DNA of 57,709 bases, from positions 1 to 57,709 of the IMG/VR virus record IMGVR_UViG_3300020169_001518. One strand, 5' to 3'. Origin of the DNA: a virus. The position numbers were made by a program, and so were the translations under genes. This document shows, piece after piece, positions 42,802-50,127 of this stretch (position 1 is the stretch's first letter; each line of letters begins with the position of its first letter). Under the pieces are notes generated by a model. That model was not told where the DNA came from, did no database searches, and was given only the letters and a program-made list of their open reading frames with translations.

Positions 42802-43347
42802 TTATATTATTGTTTCAACTTCATAAAATTTTTCTAATTCGTCATCACTAAAAAACTGATGCAAATCAGGTCTAAAGTAATTAATATTTTTCATTACTTT
42901 TTTGTCCCTAGTTCTATAGACAATATACCGTCCTTCCTCAAGTTTTTCAAAATGGCAGGCCTCACCTTGTTCCTTACTTCTCTGGCTGACGGTTTGTATG
43001 GCCTCTTCTTCAGTTTTACAAGCTTTTGACATATTACTTGCTTGTACTTCTTCATACGCGGGCCATATCTTATCCTTAAGGCCATGTAGCATAGTACCGT
43101 TCCCAATGGAAACATAAGCAATGTCGCACAAAGCGTCCAAAACTTCCACAATGTCGCCTCGTTCGCAAGCTTCTCTATATTCTTCAAGTTCTTCAAGGAT
43201 GAAATCATATACAAATTTCCATTCTTTTTCTTCTGGGATTGTTGGTTCATAGTTATTAGGTTTGCCGAATGTGGCGTTAAATGTTTCTACCTCATTTACA
43301 AAAGGTACATAATCTTTTTCTGGGAATAGTGATAATTGGTTACTCAT
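42802..43347 (-). CDS. MazG-like pyrophosphohydrolase with QLSLF clamp motif
   Basis: 181 aa. MSNQLSLFPEKD begins with a bacterial clamp-binding motif. EEKEWKFVYDFILEELEEYREACERGDIVEVLDALCDIAYVSIG gives the EExxE...D metal sites of all-alpha nucleotide pyrophosphohydrolases. MazG enzymes hydrolyse (d)NTPs or alarmones; phage ones are thought to adjust host nucleotide pools. The clamp motif could tether it to the replisome. It overlaps a GC-rich, codon-divergent stretch. Confidence 0.8.
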   Translation of the reverse strand: MSNQLSLFPEKDYVPFVNEVETFNATFGKPNNYEPTIPEEKEWKFVYDFILEELEEYREACERGDIVEVLDALCDIAYVSIGNGTMLHGLKDKIWPAYEEVQASNMSKACKTEEEAIQTVSQRSKEQGEACHFEKLEEGRYIVYRTRDKKVMKNINYFRPDLHQFFSDDELEKFYEVETII

Positions 43348-43348
43348 T

Positions 43349-43801
43349 TTATTTAAATTTTTTAGGCATTGTTAATCCACCAATATAATGGCTATCTGCT
43401 AAATGTTGATCTTCTAGTAAATAATCAGGTAAAGTCGTTGAATCTTCTCTTTCCCAAGGATAAACTAACCATTCTTGACCTACTTCTTTAGCATAAAAGT
43501 TAGGTTTAAATTTTGATGTTGGTTTATGATGTAAAACAGCATGATAAGCACCAGGTGCTTTATCTAAAGTGTGTCCTGTATCGTTAATATCATCTATAAC
43601 TAAAGTATTCCTACTAGCAAGAAAAACAAGGGGTAAACCCAGTTCATGTGAAATCATTACTGCAGGGACTAAACCACCTCTAGGTAATCCCATTACTGAA
43701 TCGATATTTGGGTATTCCATAAATACCTTTTTTGATAAAATTCTAATACACTCATGTATATCAGACCACTCAAGAAATATTTTAGATATTGTGTCCGCCA
43801 T
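43349..43801 (-). CDS. Phosphoribosyltransferase
   Basis: 150 aa. PRPP loop TLVIDDINDTGHTLDK and the earlier SVMGLPRGGLVPAVMISHEL define a type I PRTase. The substrate may be a purine or 7-deazapurine base, which would link to base modification next door, but that is inference. Overlaps folE by 20 nt. Confidence 0.82.
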   Translation of the reverse strand: MADTISKIFLEWSDIHECIRILSKKVFMEYPNIDSVMGLPRGGLVPAVMISHELGLPLVFLASRNTLVIDDINDTGHTLDKAPGAYHAVLHHKPTSKFKPNFYAKEVGQEWLVYPWEREDSTTLPDYLLEDQHLADSHYIGGLTMPKKFK

Positions 43802-44474
43802 TGTTTATTTTTAAGCTATCAAAAAATTCTTTTCTAGCTAAGTTATCATTATCTTTAAATACACCTGATGCCTTTGTAGTTACCATTGCTGCACCTTGAT
43901 GTTTAACTCCTCTACAACTAACACAATTATGTGTTCCAACTATAGTAACAATTACACCTTTATTGCCTTCAGTAATTTTATCTACAGCATTATGAATAGC
44001 TGATGTTAATTGTTCTTGTATTGCTCCTCTTCTACCAAATAATTCAACTATTCTATTTAGTTTTGATAAACCAATTACTCTACCTTCATCTCCAGCTATA
44101 TATCCAATATGAACAACTCCCCCAATTGTTTGGTGATGATGAGAACACATTGATGTTAATGGAATATTTCTTTCAATAACAATACCATCATAACCATCTG
44201 ATGGGAAAGATGTAATAGGAGACATTTCAGTATATCTACCTGCCCATAAATCATTAACATATGCTTTTGCTACTCTTTTAGGTGTATCAGCAGAATTTGG
44301 ATCTTTTCTCCAATCACATTTTAATTCATCTAAAAACAGACCAAATTTATGGGCTGCTTTTTCTATCATGTCTAATTTTTGGGCATTATTAAGTGGAAAT
44401 CCAGGTGCCACACCATTTGCAAATCCTTCTTGTACTACTTCTAATTCTTGGTGTAATTTTCTACGGTTGCTCAT
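43782..44474 (-). CDS. folE: GTP cyclohydrolase I
   Basis: 230 aa. Zinc and catalytic residues: SMCSHHHQTIGGVVHIGYI and GTHNCVSCRGVKHQGAAMVT. It converts GTP to dihydroneopterin triphosphate, the first step of 7-deazaguanine (preQ0) synthesis. Also the first step to folate and biopterin, but the QueD/E/C genes nearby make preQ0 the likely route. Confidence 0.9.
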   Translation of the reverse strand: MSNRRKLHQELEVVQEGFANGVAPGFPLNNAQKLDMIEKAAHKFGLFLDELKCDWRKDPNSADTPKRVAKAYVNDLWAGRYTEMSPITSFPSDGYDGIVIERNIPLTSMCSHHHQTIGGVVHIGYIAGDEGRVIGLSKLNRIVELFGRRGAIQEQLTSAIHNAVDKITEGNKGVIVTIVGTHNCVSCRGVKHQGAAMVTTKASGVFKDNDNLARKEFFDSLKINNGGHNI

Positions 44475-44598
44475 TTATATAACTTTTTAATTTATCTATT
44501 AATACTAATACATCATCTGGGTCCATTGTAATAGCACAGCATGTGTTTACATTTTCTTCTATATCATCTAATATACGAAGGGCTTCTTGCTTATCCAA
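44461..44598 (-). CDS. Small ORF, 45 aa, TTG start
   Basis: Would start at TTG 44598 and end 14 nt inside folE. The product, LDKQEALRILDDIEENVNTC, is acidic and amphipathic with an even helical pattern. The TTG is also the -33 TTG of the promoter at 44570-44599, so it may be a promoter stretch that only happens to be open. An internal ATG would give 21 aa. Confidence 0.35.
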   Translation of the reverse strand: MDKQEALRILDDIEENVNTCCAITMDPDDVLVLIDKLKSYINEQP

Positions 44599-44599
44599 A
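44570..44599 (-). promoter_or_regulatory. folE: Promoter TTTGG-N17-CGTATATT
   Basis: Minus-strand TTTGG (44599-44595) and CGTATATT (44577-44570). Exact consensus and spacing. Ahead of folE, so it can drive folE through the polymerase operon. Confidence 0.65.
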
Positions 44600-44601
44600 T
44601 C

Positions 44602-45222
44602 TTAGACTGTAAATTCTAACCAAGTAGTTAAAATGTATTTATCATTAGATTCAGGCATATACCCTTTATGTATATAAGGCCAACTAGCAGGATGAATAAT
44701 TAACTTTCCAGTTTCAGGTTTAACCTTAAAATAATCATCTGCTCCTTCTTCTTTAAATAAAAATCCAGTTTCTCCTCCTTTTTCAACTGTATTTAAGTAA
44801 AGAATAAAAACAAATAATCTTCTTGAAGTATGCATATCTTCTTTTTCTACATGCCATGCATTATAATGTCCTTCATTTTGATCATATTTTTGGATTTGTA
44901 AAAGAGGGTAAGAACATTTACCATTTACTAAAAAATGATGATCAAACATATCTCCATGAGGGTAGTTTTCTAAATACCCATCAGATAAAGTTTTATTAAA
45001 ACCTTTCATAACCATACTAGATAAACTAGCATTACCTGTACCTGGAGTATGTAAAATTTCGTAATCTTTTGTTCTTTTTATTTTATGGTTTATACCTTGC
45101 CCACTCGCTCCTACTATAGTATTATCTAAATCATTTTCATAATCAAACTTACTAATTAGGGAGTTACATTCACTTTCTGTAAATGCGTTTGGAAAAATTC
45201 CTATTGTGTCTTTAAATTTCAT
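44602..45222 (-). CDS. 2OG-Fe(II) oxygenase (prolyl-4-hydroxylase-like)
   Basis: 206 aa. YNAWHVEKEDMHTSRRLFVFILYLNTVEKGGETGFLF is the iron and strand region: H-x-E in place of H-x-D, then GGETxF and KLIIHPASWPYIHKGYMPESNDKYILTTW with distal His and Lys/Tyr. Between queE and folE, so it may act on a modified base or on a protein. The His-x-Glu pair is unusual. Confidence 0.75.
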   Translation of the reverse strand: MKFKDTIGIFPNAFTESECNSLISKFDYENDLDNTIVGASGQGINHKIKRTKDYEILHTPGTGNASLSSMVMKGFNKTLSDGYLENYPHGDMFDHHFLVNGKCSYPLLQIQKYDQNEGHYNAWHVEKEDMHTSRRLFVFILYLNTVEKGGETGFLFKEEGADDYFKVKPETGKLIIHPASWPYIHKGYMPESNDKYILTTWLEFTV

Positions 45223-45225
45223 ATT

Positions 45226-46053
45226 TTATACTTCTCTTTTATCTTCAAATGCAATAATATGGGGTCTCCATGTCATTCTATAACCATTATCTCTAACCCA
45301 ATCAAATAATACAGGATAGGATTTAAATAATGCTTCCCTACTATCTCCAGCAGGCATAAACCATACTTTTTCAGGTTTAACATCTAATATAGAAATACAT
45401 TCCATAATTTCAGCTAAAGCTCCTTCATCTTTTCCATCCCATACAGGTTTAATATGGAAATCTGAATGGTAAGCAATTGATTGTTTTATCGATTCATAAT
45501 TAAGTCTAAGCTTATTATGTCTATCAATCATTCTTTGGTCTGTAACAGCTCCTTGAGGCGTTGGTACCCCAAGTACAGGTACACTATTGGAGAACTTAGG
45601 ACTAATAGAAAGCAAATTAATAGGATAGTCAGTTGGTAAGAAATGGCTTCCTTCAGTTTCAATAGTGATAAAAATGTTTTTTTCATGAGCAAAATGGGTT
45701 AATTCATTTACTAAAGCAGGATGCATAGTTGGAGAACCTCCAGTTAACATCATTTCTTTTATATGAGGGTTATCCTCATATGCTTTAATAATATCTTTAA
45801 AATTAAAATGTCCTTTTTCTGGGTGGATGCTCGTATACCAACTGTCACACCATCCTCCTTCTCCAAAATAACATCTATGTGTGCACCCTGTAGTTCTAAT
45901 AACTACTGTAGGGTATCCTGCTCTTGATCCTTCTGATTGTACTGCTGTGTAAATTTCTACGATAGGTAAGTTTTTATCGTAATCTTCAATTCTTTTTAAT
46001 TGTTTGTGCATATTGTTAATTTTTTTGAGTGGTTTTTCATTCACTATTATCAT
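45226..46053 (-). CDS. queE: 7-carboxy-7-deazaguanine synthase
   Basis: 275 aa. Radical SAM start EIYTAVQSEGSRAGYPTVVIRTTGCTHRC...GGWCDSWYTS; the iron-sulfur cysteines follow C-x3-C-x7-C, wider than the usual C-x3-C-x2-C. MLTGGSPTMHPALV is the GGEP-like SAM-binding motif. It rearranges 6-carboxytetrahydropterin to 7-carboxy-7-deazaguanine. Directly upstream of the oxygenase. Confidence 0.85.
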   Translation of the reverse strand: MIIVNEKPLKKINNMHKQLKRIEDYDKNLPIVEIYTAVQSEGSRAGYPTVVIRTTGCTHRCYFGEGGWCDSWYTSIHPEKGHFNFKDIIKAYEDNPHIKEMMLTGGSPTMHPALVNELTHFAHEKNIFITIETEGSHFLPTDYPINLLSISPKFSNSVPVLGVPTPQGAVTDQRMIDRHNKLRLNYESIKQSIAYHSDFHIKPVWDGKDEGALAEIMECISILDVKPEKVWFMPAGDSREALFKSYPVLFDWVRDNGYRMTWRPHIIAFEDKREV

Positions 46054-46055
46054 AA

Positions 46056-46520
46056 CTACTCGCAGTAATAAGCTGCGTTTTTACCATGTTCCATGAATTT
46101 AACTTTTGTAACTTTAACTCTACCTTTAGTTTCAGTTTTAACAAATTCATTTAACTTATTATAAATATATTCAGCAAATTTTTCAGCACCAGTTGCTGGG
46201 ATTATTCTTACTTGAGCTACATTAGCATCTCCCATTTGTTTAAATGCTGCTAAAAATGGATCATCTTCTGCTACTATTAGAGTATGATCAAACATATAAT
46301 CCATCCAAGCTTTTGGAGACATATCATCTATTTTAGTTTTAGCTCTTTTCATTCCACCAAAATCCCAAACCCAATTTCTATGATCTAATTCTCCTTCAAA
46401 ATATACTTTAAAAGAAATTCCATAACCGTGTACAAATCTACAGTGTGTATCTTCTGCTTTCCATTGACGAAATACAGTACTAAATCCGTCAAATACTTTA
46501 CTTGATTGATGTTTACCCAT
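46056..46520 (-). CDS. queD: QueD-like 6-carboxytetrahydropterin synthase
   Basis: 154 aa. STVFRQWKAEDTHCRFVHGYGISFKVYFEGELDHRNWVWDFGGMK is the zinc and strand region. The second His of canonical HGH is Tyr (HGY) and the early AAH His is not seen at its usual place. Similar variants occur in T4-like cyanophages. It should make the pterin for QueE. Overlaps thioredoxin by 8 nt. Confidence 0.82.
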   Translation of the reverse strand: MGKHQSSKVFDGFSTVFRQWKAEDTHCRFVHGYGISFKVYFEGELDHRNWVWDFGGMKRAKTKIDDMSPKAWMDYMFDHTLIVAEDDPFLAAFKQMGDANVAQVRIIPATGAEKFAEYIYNKLNEFVKTETKGRVKVTKVKFMEHGKNAAYYCE

Positions 46521-46755
46521 TATACCAGTTTTTAATTTGTTCTAATGGTTGAGCACCTACTAATCTATCAAGCTCATCTCCATTACTATTTACTTTAACT
46601 AATGTTGGAACGTTTCTAATACCATATTTAGTTGATAATTCTTGATCATTATCAACATTTACTTTTTGATATGGCAAACCACTTCTTTCCATTACAGGTC
46701 CTAACATTTTACAAGGTCCGCACCAATCTGCTGAAAAATAATAAATTTTATTCAT
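46513..46755 (-). CDS. Thioredoxin
   Basis: 80 aa. Active site SADWCGPCKMLGPVM and cis-Pro RNVPTLVKV. Shorter than bacterial thioredoxin (about 105). A likely reductant for the phage ribonucleotide reductase. Confidence 0.88.
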   Translation of the reverse strand: MNKIYYFSADWCGPCKMLGPVMERSGLPYQKVNVDNDQELSTKYGIRNVPTLVKVNSNGDELDRLVGAQPLEQIKNWYNG

Positions 46756-46771
46756 ATTTAATTTTTAATTG

Positions 46772-46972
46772 TTATACTAATTCTTCTACTATACCTATTA
46801 CTTCCGATAATATAAGAACCCCTACTGCAAACTCCAAGCTATATAACAAAAGTCCATAACCAATTAATCTTACTCCTGATTTGGCAAAACTAACAAGTTG
46901 GTGGGTTTTTTGATCTGGCATGTTTGCTAGATTATTTCTATCTTTTTCTATTCCATCTAAATTATCTATCAT
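46772..46972 (-). CDS. Small membrane protein, 66 aa
   Basis: Start at 46972 (MIDNLDGIEKDRNN), because the longer frame from 47053 would run through the tRNA. One or two hydrophobic segments (VRLIGYGLLLYSLEFAVGVLIL). Not recognised. Confidence 0.62.
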   Translation of the reverse strand: MIDNLDGIEKDRNNLANMPDQKTHQLVSFAKSGVRLIGYGLLLYSLEFAVGVLILSEVIGIVEELV

Positions 46973-46996
46973 ATTATTTAAAACTTTAATTTTTGT

Positions 46997-47068
46997 TGAC
47001 TCGTCAGGTCTCGAACCTGAACTCTTCTGGACCAAAACCAGACGTGTTACCAATTACACCACGAGTCA
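46997..47068 (-). tRNA. tRNA-Gln (UUG)
   Basis: 72 nt on the minus strand. Acceptor stem TGACTCG/CGAGTCA, anticodon stem TCTGG/CCAGA with loop TTTTGGT (anticodon TTG, reading CAA), T stem TCAGG/CCTGA with TTCGAGA loop. CCA is not encoded. CAA is the main Gln codon in this AT-rich phage, so it may aid translation. Confidence 0.92.
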
Positions 47069-47075
47069 TTACTAT

Positions 47076-47480
47076 TTAATAGCTTAACCCGTAATCACTT
47101 ACTTTTGTAAATAACCATGCTTGACCTGGTCCTTTTACTGAATCAGGTTTCATAACAATCATTTGCATACCTTTTAAATAAAATAATAACCTATATTCAT
47201 CATTTTCTTTTTGAACATAAATGTATTTTTTTTCTAGTGTAAAATTTCCTGTTGCTGTTTCTTTACCATTTTCATTAATTGACTGTCTTAAGAATGAATC
47301 ACCATCTTCATTGTAATTCATATATAAAACAGTGCCATCCCAAGCTTGCCAGGTTCCGTAAATGTTTTCATTATCTGTTCCAAGTCCAATTCTTTGTTCT
47401 TGTGCCGTTGCAAAAAACATAAAGGTAAAGAATAATAATGCTGCTATAGCTAATTTGTCTAATAAATCTAATTTTTTCAT
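47076..47480 (-). CDS. Secreted hypothetical protein, 134 aa
   Basis: N-terminal signal sequence LAIAALLFFTFMFFATAQEQR, with cleavage likely after ATA. The mature part is beta-rich (YGTWQAWDGTVLYMNYNED). An exported phage protein of unknown role, adjacent to tRNA-Gln. Confidence 0.68.
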   Translation of the reverse strand: MKKLDLLDKLAIAALLFFTFMFFATAQEQRIGLGTDNENIYGTWQAWDGTVLYMNYNEDGDSFLRQSINENGKETATGNFTLEKKYIYVQKENDEYRLLFYLKGMQMIVMKPDSVKGPGQAWLFTKVSDYGLSY

Positions 47481-47483
47481 AAC

Positions 47484-48281
47484 TTATACTTCTGAGTGTT
47501 CTTTAAGTACTTTTAAAACAGACTGTTTAGCTACTTCGTAGTCAACAGGTCCCGTTTCATCTTCGTATTGAACAGGATCTTTCCTACCCAAATCAATAAA
47601 TGCTTCAATACGCTCAACAGACGAAGCAGATTTATAATCACTATTCCCACTAGGAAAAGGCTTATAAGAAGTGTTAGTTCTAGAATAAACTTCATCGAAT
47701 CCAATAGATAATCTTTCACATAATATTTGTCCATCTTTTAATATTCCTAATTTGTCCGTATCTAAATATGGTGTAAAATACCCTACCCTATCAGCTTCCC
47801 AATTACCTATTCTAAAAGCTGCATCATCTGCATCTCTAAATTCTTGTCTGCAATCAGGATAAACAGCATGATCACCTGCATGAATACCTAAAGCGATATC
47901 ACAAGTTTCTTCTGTTTTATTAGCAATAGATAATGCTACTGCCTGTGTAATAGAGGCAAACATTTTATTCCTATTAGGTACAACTGTTTCTTTCATATTA
48001 TCTTGCTCATAATGACCTTCTGGTACATCATCTCCACCTTGAACTAGTGCTGAATCTAGTAAATCTACTAATCCATCTAATTTAATTTGTCTATAATTTA
48101 CTTTGTAACCATTTATAGCTAAATAATCAATTAATGATTGAGCTCTTTCTAGCTCTACTCTGTGTTTTTGACCGTAGTCAAAAGAGATACCTGTTACAGT
48201 ATCATATTCATTGATAGCTCTTAACAATAGGGTGCTGCTATCCATTCCACCACTTAACGAAACTACTACGTGCTTTGCCAT
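47484..48281 (-). CDS. queC: QueC-like 7-cyano-7-deazaguanine synthase, cysteine-less zinc site
   Basis: 265 aa. PP-loop VVVSLSGGMDSSTLLLRA and GISFDYGQKHRVELERA, VVPNRNKMF and YPDCRQEF match QueC. The conserved C-terminal zinc site should read C-x8-C-x2-C-x2-C; here residues 200-224 read with S205, S214, K217/S218 and S220/S221 and no Cys at all. QueC makes preQ0 from 7-carboxy-7-deazaguanine with two ATP through the amide ADG. Without zinc it may fold differently or stop at ADG. Confidence 0.85.
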   Translation of the reverse strand: MAKHVVVSLSGGMDSSTLLLRAINEYDTVTGISFDYGQKHRVELERAQSLIDYLAINGYKVNYRQIKLDGLVDLLDSALVQGGDDVPEGHYEQDNMKETVVPNRNKMFASITQAVALSIANKTEETCDIALGIHAGDHAVYPDCRQEFRDADDAAFRIGNWEADRVGYFTPYLDTDKLGILKDGQILCERLSIGFDEVYSRTNTSYKPFPSGNSDYKSASSVERIEAFIDLGRKDPVQYEDETGPVDYEVAKQSVLKVLKEHSEV

Positions 48282-48284
48282 AAT

Positions 48285-48470
48285 TTATTTTATTAATTTT
48301 TGCCAGGTATTTTGCGTATAGGCTAACGCTTTATTGATTCTACATTTTACGTATAGGACAACATACGAAAAAATTGTTGTTATTCCAAATCCTCCTACAA
48401 GAAGAGTCCAAAGATTTGGATGCCAATGTTCTCCGCAAAATCCAAGTGCATGCTTAATTATTTCTGCCAT
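48285..48470 (-). CDS. Small membrane protein, 61 aa
   Basis: One central hydrophobic helix (WTLLVGGFGITTIFSYVVLYV) and a basic tail. It overlaps the DpdA gene by 17 nt. Not recognised. It contains a promoter (48360-48389). Confidence 0.6.
   Translation of the reverse strand: MAEIIKHALGFCGEHWHPNLWTLLVGGFGITTIFSYVVLYVKCRINKALAYTQNTWQKLIK
48360..48389 (-). promoter_or_regulatory. queC: Promoter TTTGG-N17-CGTATGTT
   Basis: Minus-strand TTTGG (48389-48385) and CGTATGTT (48367-48360), inside the small membrane gene and ahead of queC at 48281. One change in the -7 box. Confidence 0.5.
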
Positions 48471-49269
48471 AGTTATCTATTTTATCATAATTATTAATTT
48501 CTCTAAAAACTGTCGTGTTATGTATAACACTTAGGTAATCTACTTTTTTAAACTCAATATCATAAAAATCATTCATATTAGCTTTTGGTTTTAATGTTAA
48601 ACCATTTTCATTATATAACTTATCTTCTAATGCAGCCATTACTGGATTTGAGGTATCAATTGATTCTATCCTAGGATTATTATCATACCATCCAAATTCT
48701 TGAGGTATTGAACACCCTAATAAATGGAAATTAATATATTTTAGCTGGTCTAATTTTAATAAACCTTGTACAAATCTTACCCTACCTAATGCTTTTCCCA
48801 TATCTTCATTACTATGTGGAAAAAAATCATTATACCAAGTAGCACCATAGGATACACATAATTTTTCGTAACCTAAACCTTGTAATAGACTAGCACATAA
48901 ATATGCTTGATTTTTATTTTCACCTTGAATTACAGCGGTTAATTTTGTTTTTTTAGGGTATTTAAATTGTTTCCAATACTTAGCTTGAGCAGCTGTTTGA
49001 GCACAATTCATCCAAACATCTGGAACTATAAATTCATTTGGTTCTAATTCTGTAATCCAATGTAATAGTCTTTTACTATTATATGCTTTTCCTAATTCAT
49101 GAAGTGAATTATCCATAATTACATATCTACCTTTATCTCTAGCACTAATAAAATATTGTTTATATTCCTCATCTTGGTCTAATAAATGAGGTAAACAATA
49201 GTCATAATCATTAAATTCAGATGATGCTGTTAAAAGACATCTAGGTACTTCGTGTGATATTTTAGGCAT
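48454..49269 (-). CDS. dpdA: DpdA-like DNA 7-deazaguanine transglycosylase
   Basis: 271 aa from ATG 49269, preferred over 49326, which overlaps the upstream gene by 65 nt. TGT-superfamily barrel features: GRYVIMDNSLHELGKAY, FIVPDVWMNCAQT, KLTAVIQGENK, KYINFHLLGC and PRIESIDTSNP. DpdA exchanges guanine in DNA for preQ0 or a related base. Placed beside queC/D/E and folE, this supports 7-deazaguanine DNA modification. Catalytic residues are by analogy only. Confidence 0.72.
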   Translation of the reverse strand: MPKISHEVPRCLLTASSEFNDYDYCLPHLLDQDEEYKQYFISARDKGRYVIMDNSLHELGKAYNSKRLLHWITELEPNEFIVPDVWMNCAQTAAQAKYWKQFKYPKKTKLTAVIQGENKNQAYLCASLLQGLGYEKLCVSYGATWYNDFFPHSNEDMGKALGRVRFVQGLLKLDQLKYINFHLLGCSIPQEFGWYDNNPRIESIDTSNPVMAALEDKLYNENGLTLKPKANMNDFYDIEFKKVDYLSVIHNTTVFREINNYDKIDNYGRNN

Positions 49270-49762
49270 ATTTTTTTGGGCGTCCTCTACGAGAGACTTT
49301 AATTTGTTCTTGGTATTTATCTTCAATAATATAATAAAGATCTATTATTTCTCCACTACATTTTAAACATTCTTCTACAACTTGTTCTTTTGTAATATTA
49401 AAATGTTTAACAAAATGTGTATATAAATTTTCTAATCTATCTGTTTCATCCTTTTCATAATCTTCCCACAATCTTTTTCTACGTGCTTTGAGAACTGCCC
49501 CCTTTTCATTATATTTTTGTATATCACCCTCAACTTCAATGGTTAATTCATTCAACATATGTTCACATAAATATGCTTGCCAACCATAACATGAAGAATC
49601 AAAATCACCATTGAATATTTTTTCACGAAAATCAGCTTTATAACCTAATGGTTTATTTTTAGCTTCATACCAACGCCACCATCTAAACCTATTATAATTT
49701 AATTGTTGATAGTTTTTTAGTTGTTTTTCTATAAACTTTTTTTTATGTGGAATGTCAAACAT
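49262..49762 (-). CDS. Hypothetical protein with C-terminal AT-hook, 166 aa
   Basis: Aromatic/charged helical protein (NRFRWWRWYEAKNK) ending in SRRGRPKKYA, an AT-hook-like motif. CGWQAYLCEHM and C-x2-C pairs may bind metal. Just upstream of dpdA, with a DNA-binding tail, so a helper of base exchange is possible (inference). Confidence 0.6.
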   Translation of the reverse strand: MFDIPHKKKFIEKQLKNYQQLNYNRFRWWRWYEAKNKPLGYKADFREKIFNGDFDSSCYGWQAYLCEHMLNELTIEVEGDIQKYNEKGAVLKARRKRLWEDYEKDETDRLENLYTHFVKHFNITKEQVVEECLKCSGEIIDLYYIIEDKYQEQIKVSRRGRPKKYA

Positions 49763-49875
49763 TAATAAAAAATCCAGATTGAAACATAAAACAATAATGA
49801 CATCACTCCCATGAATACTACATTTCCTATAAATTCTAATGGGTTTTCTCTAAAGTATTTAATAAATTCTTTCAT
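49762..49875 (-). CDS. Small membrane protein, 37 aa
   Basis: ATG at 49875, TAA at 49762-49764, overlapping the next ATG by one base (TAATG). MKEFIKYFRENPLEFIGNVV, then a transmembrane helix (MSLLFYVSIWIFY). First gene after the promoter at 49900-49929, with an AAAGGTC-ATG leader. Confidence 0.65.
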   Translation of the reverse strand: MKEFIKYFRENPLEFIGNVVFMGVMSLLFYVSIWIFY

Positions 49876-49899
49876 GACCTTTATTTTTAATTACCCGTG

Positions 49900-49929
49900 A
49901 ATATACGACTTCTTATTCAGGTAGCCAAA
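49900..49929 (-). promoter_or_regulatory. Promoter TTTGG-N17-CGTATATT
   Basis: Minus-strand TTTGG (49929-49925) and CGTATATT (49907-49900), followed by CACGG. Drives the DNA-modification block through the 37-aa gene and dpdA. Confidence 0.75.
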
Positions 49930-50127
49930 CTATCCACGAGAGTTTTCACGATAATCTAAAAAGAATCCAATAGCTACTATTAAATTCATTCCAATAGACG
50001 CTCCAATTTCTATTAAATCATGAAAGTTATGTATTGATAAATGAATATGTCCTACAACCCAAAAAGGTATTGCTAGGTTTTGGCTAATCCAAATTATAAG
50101 AAATTTAGTAAACTTTACCATCTTCAT
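49930..50127 (-). CDS. Small membrane protein, 65 aa
   Basis: Start taken at 50127 (MKMVKFTKF); the longer frame from 50211 lies on top of the upstream oxygenase gene. Two hydrophobic helices (FLIIWISQNLAIPFWVVG, IGASIGMNLIVAIGFFL) and a charged tail. Not recognised. Confidence 0.6.
   Translation of the reverse strand: MKMVKFTKFLIIWISQNLAIPFWVVGHIHLSIHNFHDLIEIGASIGMNLIVAIGFFLDYRENSRG

Noticed and set aside
42894-43250. 118-aa minus-strand ORF inside the MazG-like gene
   Set aside because: It is a shadow frame of a real gene, open because of the GC-rich codons; no start signal or domain.
46973-47053. N-terminal extension of the membrane gene at 46772
   Set aside because: It would be read through the tRNA-Gln; the start at 46972 is used.
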